DNA from: Echria macrotheca
Taxonomy: Eukaryota; Ascomycota; Sordariomycetes; Sordariales; Schizotheciaceae
Assembly (NCBI GenBank): GCA_030411725.1
Contig: MU839838.1
Coordinates: 682,001 to 746,000 of the forward strand
DNA length: 64,000 nucleotides
Direction of reading: 5' to 3'
Shown here: piece after piece, positions 40,863 to 51,642 of the stretch
How positions within the stretch are numbered: position 1 is the stretch's first letter
Layout: each line of letters opens with the position of its first letter
The notes under the pieces: model-generated
What the model was told of the DNA's origin: nothing
Database searches by the model: none
What the model saw: only the letters and a program-made list of their open reading frames with translations
Position numbers and translations under genes: made by a program

Positions 40863-43366
40863 ATGTACGAAGACTCGTGGTACAGCTTTGTGCCCGATTT
40901 CCAGCAAAAGCGAGCGGCAGCTCAGGGCGCCCCAGCACCAGGCCACCGGCGCAAGGAGTCGCTTTTGCAGCAACCCAATGTGCGTCCCAAGTGAGTAGCT
41001 CGAGACACTGCAGACAGCTAATGCTCTAGGCAGGGGGTAGCCGATCACGTCGACGGCGCCGATTCTCTGGCTGCCGTTCCGGAGGAAGACCAAGACGATC
41101 CGAATTCGCCCCCAAGCGCTACACTAGCCCGCAGAGCAAAGTCATATTCGGACTTTTACGACATTGTAAAGGCAGAAATATCAAAAAGCAGCCCAAAGAA
41201 GAAACGAGGGAGGAGGCGAGGCCCTGGAACCTGGGAGGCGCTTGCCCTACCCGACCCCCCGGCAGACTTGCCCCCGCAAGACGATTTCGGGGGAGACAAT
41301 TTGTTGTTGGCGAGTCAGCAAGAGTACCAGTATGGCTCCAGTTTCTGTTTTCCGGTAGAGTCGCTGACTGGACAGGCTCTACCATGACCAGCTTGCCATG
41401 ACCGAGCGTCACCTTGGGACTCTGATCGAAGATGCGAATAGCGCCTTGAAGGTCTTGGAGACCCTTTGCCAGTCCTTCAGAGCTGTTGAAGATCAGACCA
41501 AGTCGTTTCAAGCCCAGTGTGACGACCTGCTATCAGAGCAGAAGCGTCTGCAGACCCTCGCTGATGAGGTCGGCACCGATCTTTACTACTATGGCTATCT
41601 TGACACCGTCACCCGGCGTCTGAATGCCCCCGGCGCGGCACGTCTTGTGGATGACGACTCCTTTGAGGAGATATTGGCCAACCTCGAGTCCTGCATTGCA
41701 TTTATGTCTGCAAATGTTCGTATAACTATCCAGCTGTGGATGTCTTGACTGACGTGAAATAATAGCCCTCCTACCGGGATGCGGAATCATATCTTGCTCG
41801 CTACCAGGCACTCCTGACAAAGGCCTTGCATTTATTGGAAGTCAGCTTCACAAGCCGCCTCGACAAGGTGTCTGCCGAAATATCCCGGCAGATCGCAGCA
41901 ACACAGTCGGAATCTGCACGCCATGCGTTGGCCTATGGGCGCTTCGAAGAGATGCTCATGGAGTCTTATGCGTTGATTCCTAACGTCCAGAGAGTTATAA
42001 GGAAAGCGTACGATCAACGCGGTCTCGCCACGAACGGCCCAAACTTTGACACGTTTGCCAACACGGCCAACAATCTGTTCCAGGCGTACTGGGCTGCGAG
42101 AGATCACGACCTGAAGCCCATCACTATGCAGGAGCAACAGTCATTCAAGACGGAAGCCACGGGGTCTGGGATAGAGACCGGTGCAAGAAATTTCATCAAG
42201 CTTTGCTTCGAGCGGTCTTACAACGAGAGCTCCCTATTCCGGAAGATCTTCTCCATCGAGCCGCAGTACTCCACCGACCCGAAATCTGCTTTTGTTGCAC
42301 TCAAATCTCAGCATAGGAGCTTGGTAACGGGCACCAACATCACCCCGGTTGCGACGCATCTCCAGTTGGTCCTGCAAAATGGCGATCTCCAGACCATTTG
42401 CAATCTTGTTGGGTGGCTCACCAATGAGTATGCTCTTCTCGAGTACGACGAGGACGAAACACCTTTCACAAGCCACTGCCGGGACCTGACGGCGCGACTT
42501 TTAACGGAACACCTTTGGACGTTTACCGATGCCTTTTTTGAGGCGGAGATTGCCCAGTCCATCTCGAGAGCCGTTGTGCAGCCGGAAGCCCTCAAGATTG
42601 GCCCGGCAGCCAACGGCGAGACCTCGTCCAATGCATTTCCGCCGACGAAGCGGGCTGTAGAGCTCCTGGTCATGTTTGACCAAGCCATGCCCAAGGAGCG
42701 ATGCGTAAGTTTTTGGATTGCTTCTGAAATCAATCAGCTAACATCCTACCGCAGCAGCGTAACAGCCCTGTTGTCTTTAAGATTATCAAGGAATCCATCG
42801 CGGCTCTTCATCGCGCCGAGGCTCGGATCAAGTCGTCCAAGAACGGAACGGACCCTGATCTGTTTATGATCAAGAATCTCTTAATGCTGAAGAATGAGCT
42901 TTTGAGTCTCGAGATTGGTGATATCCGAAGCAGCGATCAAGGCAACATTCATTTCGGCCAGATCTGGGAAACGCTCCGGCCGCAAAATCTGATGGGTCTC
43001 TTGAGCAGCTTCAGCACGTACATCCCCGGGTCGTCATATTGGTCGTCTCCGCGTACCGGGACGCCGGTGGCGGGAGACAGCGGGAATGGCCACGTCGAGG
43101 TGCAGGACGCGAGTGAGCAGCTTGACGAACAGCTGCGGCAAAGCATTTATGCCTTTACAAGGCGCTGGGCGGGGCTGGTGAATGACGCGAGGGCAAAGAA
43201 GCTAGGGAAGAACCTGGCGAAGCTGGAGCGGGAGCTGGATGAGATGCTTGAGAGAGCGTTTGCGAGTCAGCCCGAGGTGGTGGCTAAGCTGAAGGAGGCT
43301 ATACAGATTGAGGCCCAGGCGCAGATGCAGGGGGATAAAAAGGGGAATGTGGTGACGAGGGTGTAG
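40863..43366 (+). CDS. cog3: Conserved oligomeric Golgi complex subunit 3 (Cog3/Sec34)
   Basis: Predicted 772-residue lobe A subunit of the COG tethering complex, which directs retrograde vesicle traffic within the Golgi. Five exons: 40863-40990, 41030-41329, 41376-41715, 41766-42704, 42755-43366; introns 39, 46, 50 and 50 nt. The N terminus MYEDSWYSFVPDFQQKR and the Sec34 domain are clear: QLAMTERHLGTLIEDANSAL, then a coiled coil with TKSFQAQCDDLLSEQKRLQT, LADEVGTDLYYYGYLDTVTR and RLNAPGAARLVDDDSFEEI. The C-terminal helical part ends in a charged coiled coil (KKLGKNLAKLERELDEMLER). The first intron is only 39 nt, at the lower limit for fungi; it ends CTAATGCTCTAG and keeps the frame. Confidence 0.94.
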
Positions 43367-44216
43367 CTGTGGTCCTGTAGGGACTTGGCATGTCAGGAAT
43401 TGATGAATATCCCCAACGTGTTCGTATCGACGCTGTGAGATGTCTAAGGTAATTTGATGATCAGTGTATGATGTTGGCATAATGGCCATTGACTCGATGC
43501 CGAACACCAACTTTGGCTCGGGCTATGCCCTGAACTGGTCGAATTAGGTGTATATGCCTGTGGTAAGGGGCATTCTGGAACGAGAGGAGGCGTTTGTAAA
43601 CAGAAATCAGGCCCGAATTATTTTCCTCGTGAGGTTTTGTAAGATACACACGCCTTGGGCAAGCTGTTGTGAGACGCCATGCTGAGGCTTAACTGCCAAC
43701 TCTTATATGAGGGCGTGTCCCGAAATCAACACGTCGGCCACACAGCGTTTGACATGGGTACTGCAACGAGGTATTCAGCTCCATCAGCTGGCGCGTTTTG
43801 CCAGCGACCAAGCCACGAAAATGGGCTGAGACCCGATGCGAGGGAGGCTTTGGACTTCCTAGATCCTCAGCTCTGTTCCCGAAGTTGTCGAGCCAGCCCG
43901 ACACAACGCTGTATAGAAATACAGGTACACAAAGTCGTGTTTGATGCTAGCAATCAAGGAAGTCTTGATTGAGGAGGCTGGATGTGACAGGATTCTTGCA
44001 CTGACTTCCTGCTTTCGTCGGGTGCCCGGAGTTGGGCTGAGGTTTCTTTTCCCAAGGTTTAGTGCCTCGGCCTGCCCCCCCCCCGGTGCCTGTTCTGTTT
44101 GTCCTGTCTCCAGTTGTGGAGGGTCAAATGAGATGTTGATGATGCTGCCGCCGCAGGCCAGCCGGAATACCCTTTCGACCTCGTGTTTTGGGCGTACATC
44201 CACGACCACGACGGAC

Positions 44217-44339
44217 TCAGCCTAGGGCATCGAGCTGTTGGTTTTGTCCGTTTATTTGACGCTGTAAGTTTTGTAGTGCTGTGAGAATTCGCCGATGGAA
44301 ATTGGCAGTGAACTGTGCTAGTTCGTCTTCCGGATCCAT
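44217..44339 (-). CDS. Possible 40-residue ORF, unassigned
   Basis: The ATG at 44339 opens MDPEDELAQFTANFHRRILT followed by ALQNLQRQINGQNQQLDALG and a stop. It is amphipathic and helical in character, unlike the Arg/Pro-rich frames around it. It could be a small protein, the first exon of a spliced gene continuing into the open frame at 44209-43859 (VERVFRLACGGSIINISFDP), or chance. I assign no function. Confidence 0.25.
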   Translation of the reverse strand: MDPEDELAQFTANFHRRILTALQNLQRQINGQNQQLDALG

Positions 44340-44904
44340 GTTCGAGGGTTGGGTTGGAATAGATCTGGGGGGGTTTGATGGTCTCATCTCACTCACTTCA
44401 CCAGGGACAACATGGACAAGGCCACATTTGAGATGGACGTTTCCGTCCAAGGGAAAAGATGGCGACTTCCGGGGGGGGGAGGGGGGGGGAGAGAAGGAGC
44501 CTGCGCCGAATTATCAAAGAGGAAAGTGCCATCGCTCCGTTATAGACATTCCCAATACGCCATAATTCTCCTCTGTTTTACATCTACTCTCTCCCCATTT
44601 TGTCTTAAGGGTAATGGGATTCAGACATCATGTTTCTCGACATCCCCTGAAAGTCTAAATTGTCAGGGGAAAGACGGACCAAGATATTATTGGCTGAAGA
44701 TGGAGTCTTGGTTGATATCCCGGGGAAAGGATCTTGTTGATACCTCTGAGATGTACAGAAGCTTCTCGACAGCAGCACTGGATAGAACCCCCCCCCCCCC
44801 CTCCTCCTCGCTTGTCCGGCATTGGCTGACACAGAAAAGGATTGGTCCGCCCCGGAGGGAGAAGGAGGTGGGGGGGAGGAACTGTTAGCTACTTGGTAAA
44901 ATTG

Positions 44905-45283
44905 TCCAGGGGGTTACAGCAGTACCGGAGCTGCTGGGGCGACGCGCCACCCAGAGAGATCATACGTTGGCAAAGGCGGCTTAGAGCTAAAAGCAAAGAG
45001 CATCGAATACGATACACGCACTAACAGAACGACATACCTCGGCAGTGCGGGGGGCAGCAGCCAACTTCCGGGACTGGGCAACGATACGGAGGGCCAAAGT
45101 GTGGGTTTCGCCATCGAGCTATATGAAGTCAGTACGAGGATGGATGATGCCTTGGGGAGGGCATGTGATCCAAGCGCAAGGCCAACGTCGACGACGTCGA
45201 GAAGCGCTTCCGCTTCGGCTTCGTCTTCCAGGGGACCGAGAAGGGACGTCGCCGACGCTCTCTCAGGGCAATCATGGCGTTAA
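44905..45283 (+). other. Coding-like frame, possible 3' exon of an unrecognised or broken gene
   Basis: Open from just after TAA at about 44897, preceded by an acceptor-like TTGTCCAG, to TAA at 45285. It has balanced composition: RSYVGKGGLELKAKSIEYDT, then RTNRTTYLGSAGGSSQLPGL, then GNDTEGQSVGFAIELYEVST and RMDDALGRACD, then a Ser/Arg-rich tail. The pattern looks like real protein, but there is no ATG and no convincing upstream exon. It may be the end of a spliced gene or a decayed copy. Confidence 0.3.
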
Positions 45284-46181
45284 CATCCAAGTGACGACAG
45301 CCTGCAGAAGGAGTTGGACGGTTTTGAGGGGTCAGGTTAGCAAGCGTGAAAAGGGGTTTTTATCATAATACCCAAGCCCCTAAGCTACATAAATAGGTAA
45401 ATAGGAAGTCCCTGTCGTAGCGAGCCACCATAAGGGGTGCCGTCTAACGCTAGGGGGACTTTACCTCATCTAAGCCGCCCTACTACGGTTCCTACAGCAG
45501 ACTTTTGGATCAAAACCTACGGAATACACCCAAGAATTGTACGCAATATCAGGGTAAGTATCTCCCTCGTTAGAGGACTACATTCTCCCTACCTAGGAGC
45601 ATGTTCACGGCCGATTTAGTGGCTGAATAGGGGCACACCCTCATCTGAATAGAACCATACAGTTGTCAGGTATCCACGTCTTTCACTCATGTTAAAGGAG
45701 AGGGAGATCTCGGCTCCTTTGAGCCGTTGTCACCAATTGTGAAAGGAACCCCCCCTAGAAGTGTACTTGAACCGTCGTCCGGATATTACGATATGCACCA
45801 ATCGCAGCTCCGATCACGCAATCGGCCCCCCCATTGATGCAGCATGCAGCAAAGAAGTGGACTGCTGCACCACCACCCACCTACCGGTTCGTCTCATAAA
45901 TAAGTGCGGTGAAAGCTGATGAGTTTGACCGCCTTGAACAACCTGTCTCGGTCTTTCTTTCTGCCTCTTCATTTCCTCATTTCAACGTGAATGAAAGTGG
46001 CTAGAAAGAGACGAGGGATAGTCAATTCGCGCGGCCGGCGGGGGCGGGGCATACCCATTCACTCACTCACTGCTTGTCTGGTCTGGTCCGTTGAATCTCA
46101 ACAAACATCTTTCGTCTGAAACCTACTAGGTGTTGCTGTTTTCAAGTTGAGAAGACAGAGACAGAGACGGCATAAAACAAA

Positions 46182-47160
46182 ATGGCCGACCCAGCAGTCG
46201 ACATCGAGGGCCCCCCCAACCCCTCCGGCGCCCTCCAAACAGCCAAGGATCTCTTCTCCGGCGCGGCAGGCGGCATCGCCCAGGTCCTGATCGGTATGTC
46301 TCTCTCTCTTCCCCATGAAATATACGAAAAGTTGATACTGAGAACTAACGGTCCCACCAGGCCAACCCTTTGACATAGTAAAAGTCCGCCTCCAAACCTC
46401 GACCGCCTACCCCTCCGCCGCGGCCGCCGCCCTCTCCATCTACAAGAACGAAGGCGCCCTAGCCTTCTACAAAGGCACGCTAACCCCCCTCCTCGGAATC
46501 GGCGCCTGCGTGTCCATCCAGTTCGGCGCCTTCCACTCGGCCCGCCGCTACCTCGAGGACCGCAAGTCTTCGTCATCTCCCCAACTCTCATACACCGAAT
46601 ACTACGCAGCCGGCGCCTTCGCCGGCATAGCCAACAGCGTCATCTCGGGCCCGATCGAGCACGTGCGCATCCGCCTACAAACACAACCCCACGGTCCAGC
46701 ACGCTTGTACCACGGACCGTGGGACTGCGTGCGCAAGCTCTCCGCGCAAGGCGGTTTGAAGGGAATATACCGCGGCGAGGCCGTCACGGTCCTCCGCGAG
46801 GCGCAGGCCTACGGCGTGTGGTTCCTCGCGTTCGAGTGGCTGATGAACGCCGACGCGGCCCGCAACCATGTCTCCCGCAAGGAGGTGCCAAGCTACAAGG
46901 TCGCCTTCTACGGCGGGCTCGCCGGCGAGGCCCTCTGGCTCGCGAGCTACCCGCTCGACGTGGTCAAGAGCAAGATGCAGACCGATGGGTTCGGGAAGGA
47001 CCAGCGCTACAGGACTATGCGGGACTGCTTTGCCCAGACGTGGAGGGCCGAGGGCATGAGGGGCTTCTGGAAGGGCATTGGGCCGACTTTGCTGCGGGCG
47101 ATGCCCGTTAGCGCGGGCACGTTTGCCGTTGTTGAGATGACGATGCGGGCTATTAACTGA
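46182..47160 (+). CDS. Mitochondrial carrier, YMC1 type (SLC25 family)
   Basis: Predicted 303-residue inner-membrane transporter with six membrane helices in three repeats. Exons: 46182-46293 and 46361-47160, intron 67 nt (GTATGT..CACCAG). Each repeat carries the PX(D/E)XX(K/R) signature: QPFDIVKVRLQT, GPIEHVRIRLQT and YPLDVVKSKMQT. The second signature starts GP rather than P at the usual position, as in YMC1-like and carnitine/ornithine-like carriers. The overall pattern (AKDLFSGAAGGIAQVLIG, TLTPLLGIGACVSIQFGAFH, GIGPTLLRAMPVSAGTFAVV) best fits the yeast Ymc1/Ymc2 group. Substrate cannot be read from sequence alone; carnitine/acylcarnitine carriers are the main alternative. Confidence 0.92.
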
Positions 47161-47603
47161 GTGAGTGAGTGGGTTTTGATAATAATGCGGCTGGGCATGG
47201 TTAGATGGGGGGCCGAGGGGGGGATGGCACGTAGGAGGAGGAGTCTCGCCGGAGGCCGTCCGGTCTTGCGTGGTGGAAGGGGTCGCTTGGCCATCGACAT
47301 ATATTCACCAATGCGGACGTTGAGTCTTCGGAGCGTTCTTCCGTCTCGAGCCGAGGAAAACGCTCTTGAGATCAAGGGAAACTGATCCTCAATGGCCAGG
47401 TCATGGCATTGGTAGACATGTCGTTGATGGAGTACTCCCCCAACGGTAGCTCCGAGGTCCACCGCAAACCCCCTCGTAAGGCATGGCCTTGATGGCTTCC
47501 TCTGATTGTCTGCCACAAGGACACGTACTTCCCGAGCCGCGTTACATGTTCATAACTCTATTTTGATCTTGTAAATATTTGGAGACTACATAGCTTTTTC
47601 TGT
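47161..47603. other. Convergent intergenic region carrier / tip20
   Basis: A 443-bp spacer between two converging 3' ends, presumably both 3' UTRs. GAGTGAGTGAGTG tandem units directly follow the carrier stop codon. Confidence 0.5.
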
Positions 47604-50051
47604 CTACTCAGCGTTCTCAACCCGACGCTGCAGAACGGGTCTGGCATTGGCCGGAGTCAAAGAATCGATTCCCAACCGATCCAAAACCTTCTTCGCTTCC
47701 GTGTTGTCCGTAAACACAAGGTCGGTAGCCTCCCTAAGCGAAAGCTCACCCTCCTTGGCTTGGTTCGGCAGATTCAGCAGCCGCACCGCATCAAGCAAAC
47801 TCTCCAGCGAACCGGACCCATCAGGAATATACCGCTCGACGAGCGACGAGATGGCCCGCATGTCCTGCGCAAACTGGGCGGCGCCCGAGGCCGTGAAATT
47901 GTGTCCCATCAGCACATCATTCCAGAGTATGGTGTTCAGCTTCTCGAGCGCCACTCGCCAGACGCGGCGGAACACGGCCGTCCCCAAGGCTCTGGACAGA
48001 AAATCGAGGTCACGCTTTAGGATCTGCATCTACGTGTTAGCTACGTTGTGCGAGCAGGGAAATATGGCAAGTACCCTGAGCGGTTCATCCAGTTCAGACG
48101 TGATGGCTAGCTGGTACGAGTCGACACCAGGATCGTCGGCGATGGTGGTCCATTGGGGACGCTGGATGTAGGCCCGGAATGCCTTGCGGTGCGTGTCAAT
48201 GAGTGCCTCTCCGAGGAACTCCTCGGCGCGTTTCCGCCTGGCGCTGTAGGCTGCGATGGTCTCGTCAAAGAGGATTCCACCGTCGTCTTCTGAGCCAACG
48301 GCCGCCGAAGTCCGGTCCTTTACGTGGTCATAGCTCATACCACCAGCCAGGTTGTTCTGGTTCTCGCTCGCCTTGGCTCTCGCCTGGAGCTGCTCCCACA
48401 GCGTGATAAAAAACTGGGACATGTCAATACGCATAACACAACAGGATCTCGGTCCGCTTACCTCCTCGTTGCTCCAGTCCTTGAGCGTGTTGACAACATG
48501 GTCAGCACTACCATAAACCTTGCAGAGTGTCTCGAGCGCGCCCGTCCCTTCGAGTGCGGCGATCTGCTCCTTAGTAACACCGAACGCCCGACCGACGGTA
48601 GAGGTAATGCTCAGGTACGCCTCAAGAACGCCCCTGAGGTGGTCGTGGTACTCGTCCAAGATGGCGAGTTGGATGTCGATCAAGAAGCGGAGTTTATGAG
48701 AGAAACGCTTGATCCGCTCATAACGCGTGGTGACGGACCGCAGCAGGTCCGTCACCCGAACTGCAGCAAACGTCGACTTGGTCTTGCCAGCCGGTGCCGA
48801 GTCGTAGTCAATGGTTCTGGCCTCCGCAGGCGCCATGATGCCTTGGTATCTCTCCAATGCAAACTTCTTTTCCGCCTGCAGCCAGATATCAAAGTGCACG
48901 CCGAGGACTTCGGCTGTCAACCCACCCCATTCGCCTTCGGTATTGCCGCCGTCATAGACATAGAGCGATCTGAGGTTCTCATCAAAGGTCATGAGCTGCG
49001 AGATCAAGTCGCTCAGAAAGGCTGGACTCTTGACCGCCTCCTCCATGGTAGCAGTGACCTTCTCCCGCATAACCGGCAGCATCGACGTGATGAAAGCGCA
49101 CACGGGGTCCATGTAGACCATTTTCTGAGACGCAGCCGTGTCGCTGAATTTGGAAGCCAGTATAGGCCCAAAATTGTCACGGAAGAAGCCCTCCCATTTC
49201 TCGACCAGCGCGAGGAACCAGGGGAAACAATGAGCCCCGATAACCTCTGGCTTGGCTGTCGGCCGGTCGCTCATGAAATGAAAGCGGAATTCCTTGACAA
49301 ATATCTGGGCCATGACATCGACCGGTAGCAGGACGACCACCTCGGGCGAATAGAGCACTTCGGGGGCCTGAAGGTCCATAAGCTTGTCAAAGCACTGCAG
49401 CCACTCGTCGTCGACGTCCGAATCGGGGTCCACATTGGGCCAGCCGCGTTTCTGAAGAAGTGCATCCATCTCGTCCGACATGACCTTTTTCATCTCGTCC
49501 CACAGTAACGTAGCCACAGACTCGACGTATCCGACCAAGTGCACAGCAGCGCCATCCGCGGGGTGTTGGAGCTCCTTGAGGCGCAGGGACAGCTGCTTGA
49601 GCTTGGTGTAGGGCTCCAGGGCCGCCTTGGGGCTCTGCGGCAGACAGGAGCGAGCAGCCTGGCGGAGATTCTCGACATCTTGTAGTAACAAAAGGTAGTT
49701 GTGTGCCAGATCGACGCGGTGCAGCTTCTTCATGGGCGGTCCGAGACGGCGGATCGCCTCGTCGGGGGCGTCAGACTGGGCGACAATCCGTTGTCGCAGG
49801 TCGATGCTGGCCTGCAGTGTCTGGAACTCGTCGATCTGGGCGGCCAGAGCAGCCTGGTGGTCGTCGGCAGACCGGCGGGCCTCTTGGAGCTCTCGGGTGG
49901 CATCGTCGAGTTGGGACTGCAATTGGCTGCGCTGGAGCTCGACGTTGCTGAGAAGCGTGTTCAGATGCTCGAAGTCGGCCGTCGACTGCAGCTTGTCGTC
50001 GATGTAGTCCTCGACCCGGACGTCGTAGTCCGCGGATGCCATGTTGCTCAT
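47604..50051 (-). CDS. tip20: Tip20/RINT1-family vesicle tether (Dsl1 complex)
   Basis: Predicted 784-residue subunit of the Dsl1/NRZ complex, which tethers COPI vesicles at the ER. Exons: 50051-48462, 48413-48075 and 48029-47604; introns 48 nt (GTAAGC..CCCAG) and 45 nt (GTACTT..CGTAG). An N-terminal coiled coil (NTLLSNVELQRSQLQSQLDD) leads into the RINT1/TIP20 helical-rod domain with NYLLLLQDVENLR, RFHFMSDRPTAKPE, GAHCFPWFLALVEKWEGFFR, DFMW-like strands and LWNDVLMGHNFTASGAAQFA near the end. The first intron is a multiple of three with no stop, so a retained form would stay in frame. Two starts, 50051 and 50042 (MSNMAS), are three codons apart. The gene is head to head with the RMND1-like gene. 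Confidence 0.93.
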
Positions 50052-50301
50052 GTTGGCATGTTGCTTTGGAGTTGTTGAACTTTGTTGGATTCAAGTTCTC
50101 GACAGACACCGTGTCGTTGGCGGGTCCAAGGAAGTGGCCCAAGCTCCGGCGAAGATACGTCACAGGCGGCATGGATTGGACCCTGTGATTGAGCGGAAGC
50201 TTCGGTCAAGAAAAAAAAAAAGCCAGAAATCTCAACTTCTCGACAGCTGCGAAACTCAATCGCATGCCCCGAAAGAGGCACCATTCGATGGCCCCGCCAC
50301 C
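50052..50301. promoter_or_regulatory. Compact divergent promoter tip20 / RMND1-like gene
   Basis: Only 250 bp separate two divergent start codons, so the promoters must overlap or the leaders are very short. A run of 11 A lies at 50211-50221. The right end contains the uORF at 50264-50305. Confidence 0.5.
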
Positions 50302-50305
50302 ATGA
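50264..50305 (+). other. uORF whose stop overlaps the main start (ATGA)
   Basis: The ATG at 50264, and a second in-frame ATG at 50288, open a frame (MPRKRHHSMAPPP) that ends TGA at 50303-50305. The main start codon is 50302-50304, so stop and start share ATGA. Such one-base-shifted overlap is a classic layout for termination-reinitiation or start-site control. Confidence 0.55.
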
Positions 50306-51642
50306 TCAAGTCCGCCCTGCCGAATCTCGAGTCCGCAGCCCGCGGCATTCACGCGCGCACCTTCGTATCCCTCGCACAACAGCCCCTGGCGAGGAGACAC
50401 TTCCACCGGACCGCCCCGATCCTGCTTCCCCGCCGCCGCACTTTTTTCACGTCCAATGTCTTCCTCCAGCAGGATGGCAGCCTGCCGCCCTCCCGCGACA
50501 CAAACGGCAAAACATCGACGGAACGAAAGCTGAAGTCCGACCCGGCAGCCCGGTCTGCACAGAACAAGCGCAAGCCGCCGCTCAAGAACTCGCTGCACCG
50601 CGTAGCCATTGTCGCCCAGAAGGGCGTGCCGGGCGTACCGGCGAAGACGCCTACCACAGAAGATGATACGACCGAGGGCACGTCGACGCTCAGCGCCGTG
50701 TGCGTGGCCGAGTCCTTTGACATGGACATTGTGGCCACGCTTCTGGCGAACCATGGCTTCGAGCTCGACCCGGATGGCACCGGCTTCGAGGTCAGCGAGG
50801 TGGTACACGCGCGGGGTCTGAACCAGGGCGACATATTTGTGTTCCCCTCGGGCACCGTCGTGACGTGGGCGCTGCCGGCGGACGTGGTCAGCACGTTATC
50901 AACAAACCTACTACTCCCCGCCGCCGAGGGCCCATTCGTCGCCGACAAGGAGGTGGAGGACCTAGAGTTTGTGGAGGACCCCGCGGAAGAGCAGAGCCGT
51001 GTGAGCGGAGACGTAGTCGTCCTAGGCACGCGCCGCGAGGTAGAGGCGGGAGACCGTCTCGACACGACGCTCGCCAAAATTGCCTTCTCGTCCGGTCTAG
51101 CGCGGAGCACTAAGTTGGCGGTGCTCGAGAGTTCACTGACGCGGTACCTTGAGAGTACGCGGCACATACCCGACCAGCTGTCGCGCGGTCTGCAGGCGCC
51201 GCTGTCGCGGGGGCTGATCTTGCGCAAGACGGGCGAGCTGCTGAACCTCCGCAGCCAGCTGAACCACTACAACGACCTGACGGACGCGCTGCCCGACATC
51301 TTCTGGGACAGCGAGGAGAAGCTCGAGACGTATTATGCCAAGATCGGCAAGGCGCTCGATGTTGGCGTGCGCATCAAGACGCTCAACGACAAGATGACGT
51401 ACGCGCAGGAGGTGGTGGGCGTCGCGCAGCAGGTTCTCGATATCAGCGAGAAGATGAGCAGCGAGAAGCACAGCACCCGGCTGGAGTGGATTATTATCAT
51501 CTTGATTGCGATCGAGGTGGCGTTTGAGCTGAGGAGGCTTTATATGGAGCGGTATGATGTGTTTGAGGACGAGGTTGTGGCTGAGTTGAAGAGTATTCGG
51601 GCCGCGTTGGGAGAGCAGGGTAAGGCGGGAGGTGAGAGGTGA
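50302..51642 (+). CDS. RMND1/Rmd1-Sif2 family (DUF155) mitochondrial protein
   Basis: Predicted 446-residue mitochondrial protein. Human RMND1 anchors or stabilises mitochondrial ribosomes near sites of mRNA maturation; yeast members are less well understood. Single exon. The first 60 residues are Arg/Ser/Leu-rich, a likely presequence. The DUF155 core includes VCVAESFDMDIVATLLANHG, GDIFVFPSGTVVTWALP, KIAFSSGLARSTKLAVLESS and LILRKTGELLNLRSQLNHYN, then DALPDIFWDSEEKLETYYAK. A coiled coil and a single C-terminal membrane segment follow (LEWIIIILIAIEVAFEL), as is typical. The start at 50302 is chosen because the frame upstream lacks presequence character. Confidence 0.92.
   Translation: MIKSALPNLESAARGIHARTFVSLAQQPLARRHFHRTAPILLPRRRTFFTSNVFLQQDGSLPPSRDTNGKTSTERKLKSDPAARSAQNKRKPPLKNSLHRVAIVAQKGVPGVPAKTPTTEDDTTEGTSTLSAVCVAESFDMDIVATLLANHGFELDPDGTGFEVSEVVHARGLNQGDIFVFPSGTVVTWALPADVVSTLSTNLLLPAAEGPFVADKEVEDLEFVEDPAEEQSRVSGDVVVLGTRREVEAGDRLDTTLAKIAFSSGLARSTKLAVLESSLTRYLESTRHIPDQLSRGLQAPLSRGLILRKTGELLNLRSQLNHYNDLTDALPDIFWDSEEKLETYYAKIGKALDVGVRIKTLNDKMTYAQEVVGVAQQVLDISEKMSSEKHSTRLEWIIIILIAIEVAFELRRLYMERYDVFEDEVVAELKSIRAALGEQGKAGGER

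Larger units (their letters stand above)
43367..46181. other. 2.8-kb gene-poor interval between cog3 and the YMC1-type carrier
   Basis: No confident gene. The interval contains long homopolymer runs (C10 at 44075, two G9 runs at 44471-44489, C14 at 44788), AT-richer sequence at 45370-45700, and two coding-like frames listed separately (44217-44339 minus, 44905-45283 plus). The last 150 bp before the carrier gene look like promoter and leader. Confidence 0.45.

Noticed and set aside
48324..49328. 334-codon plus-strand open frame
   Set aside because: It lies antisense to tip20, whose RINT1/TIP20 domain continues across the whole stretch.
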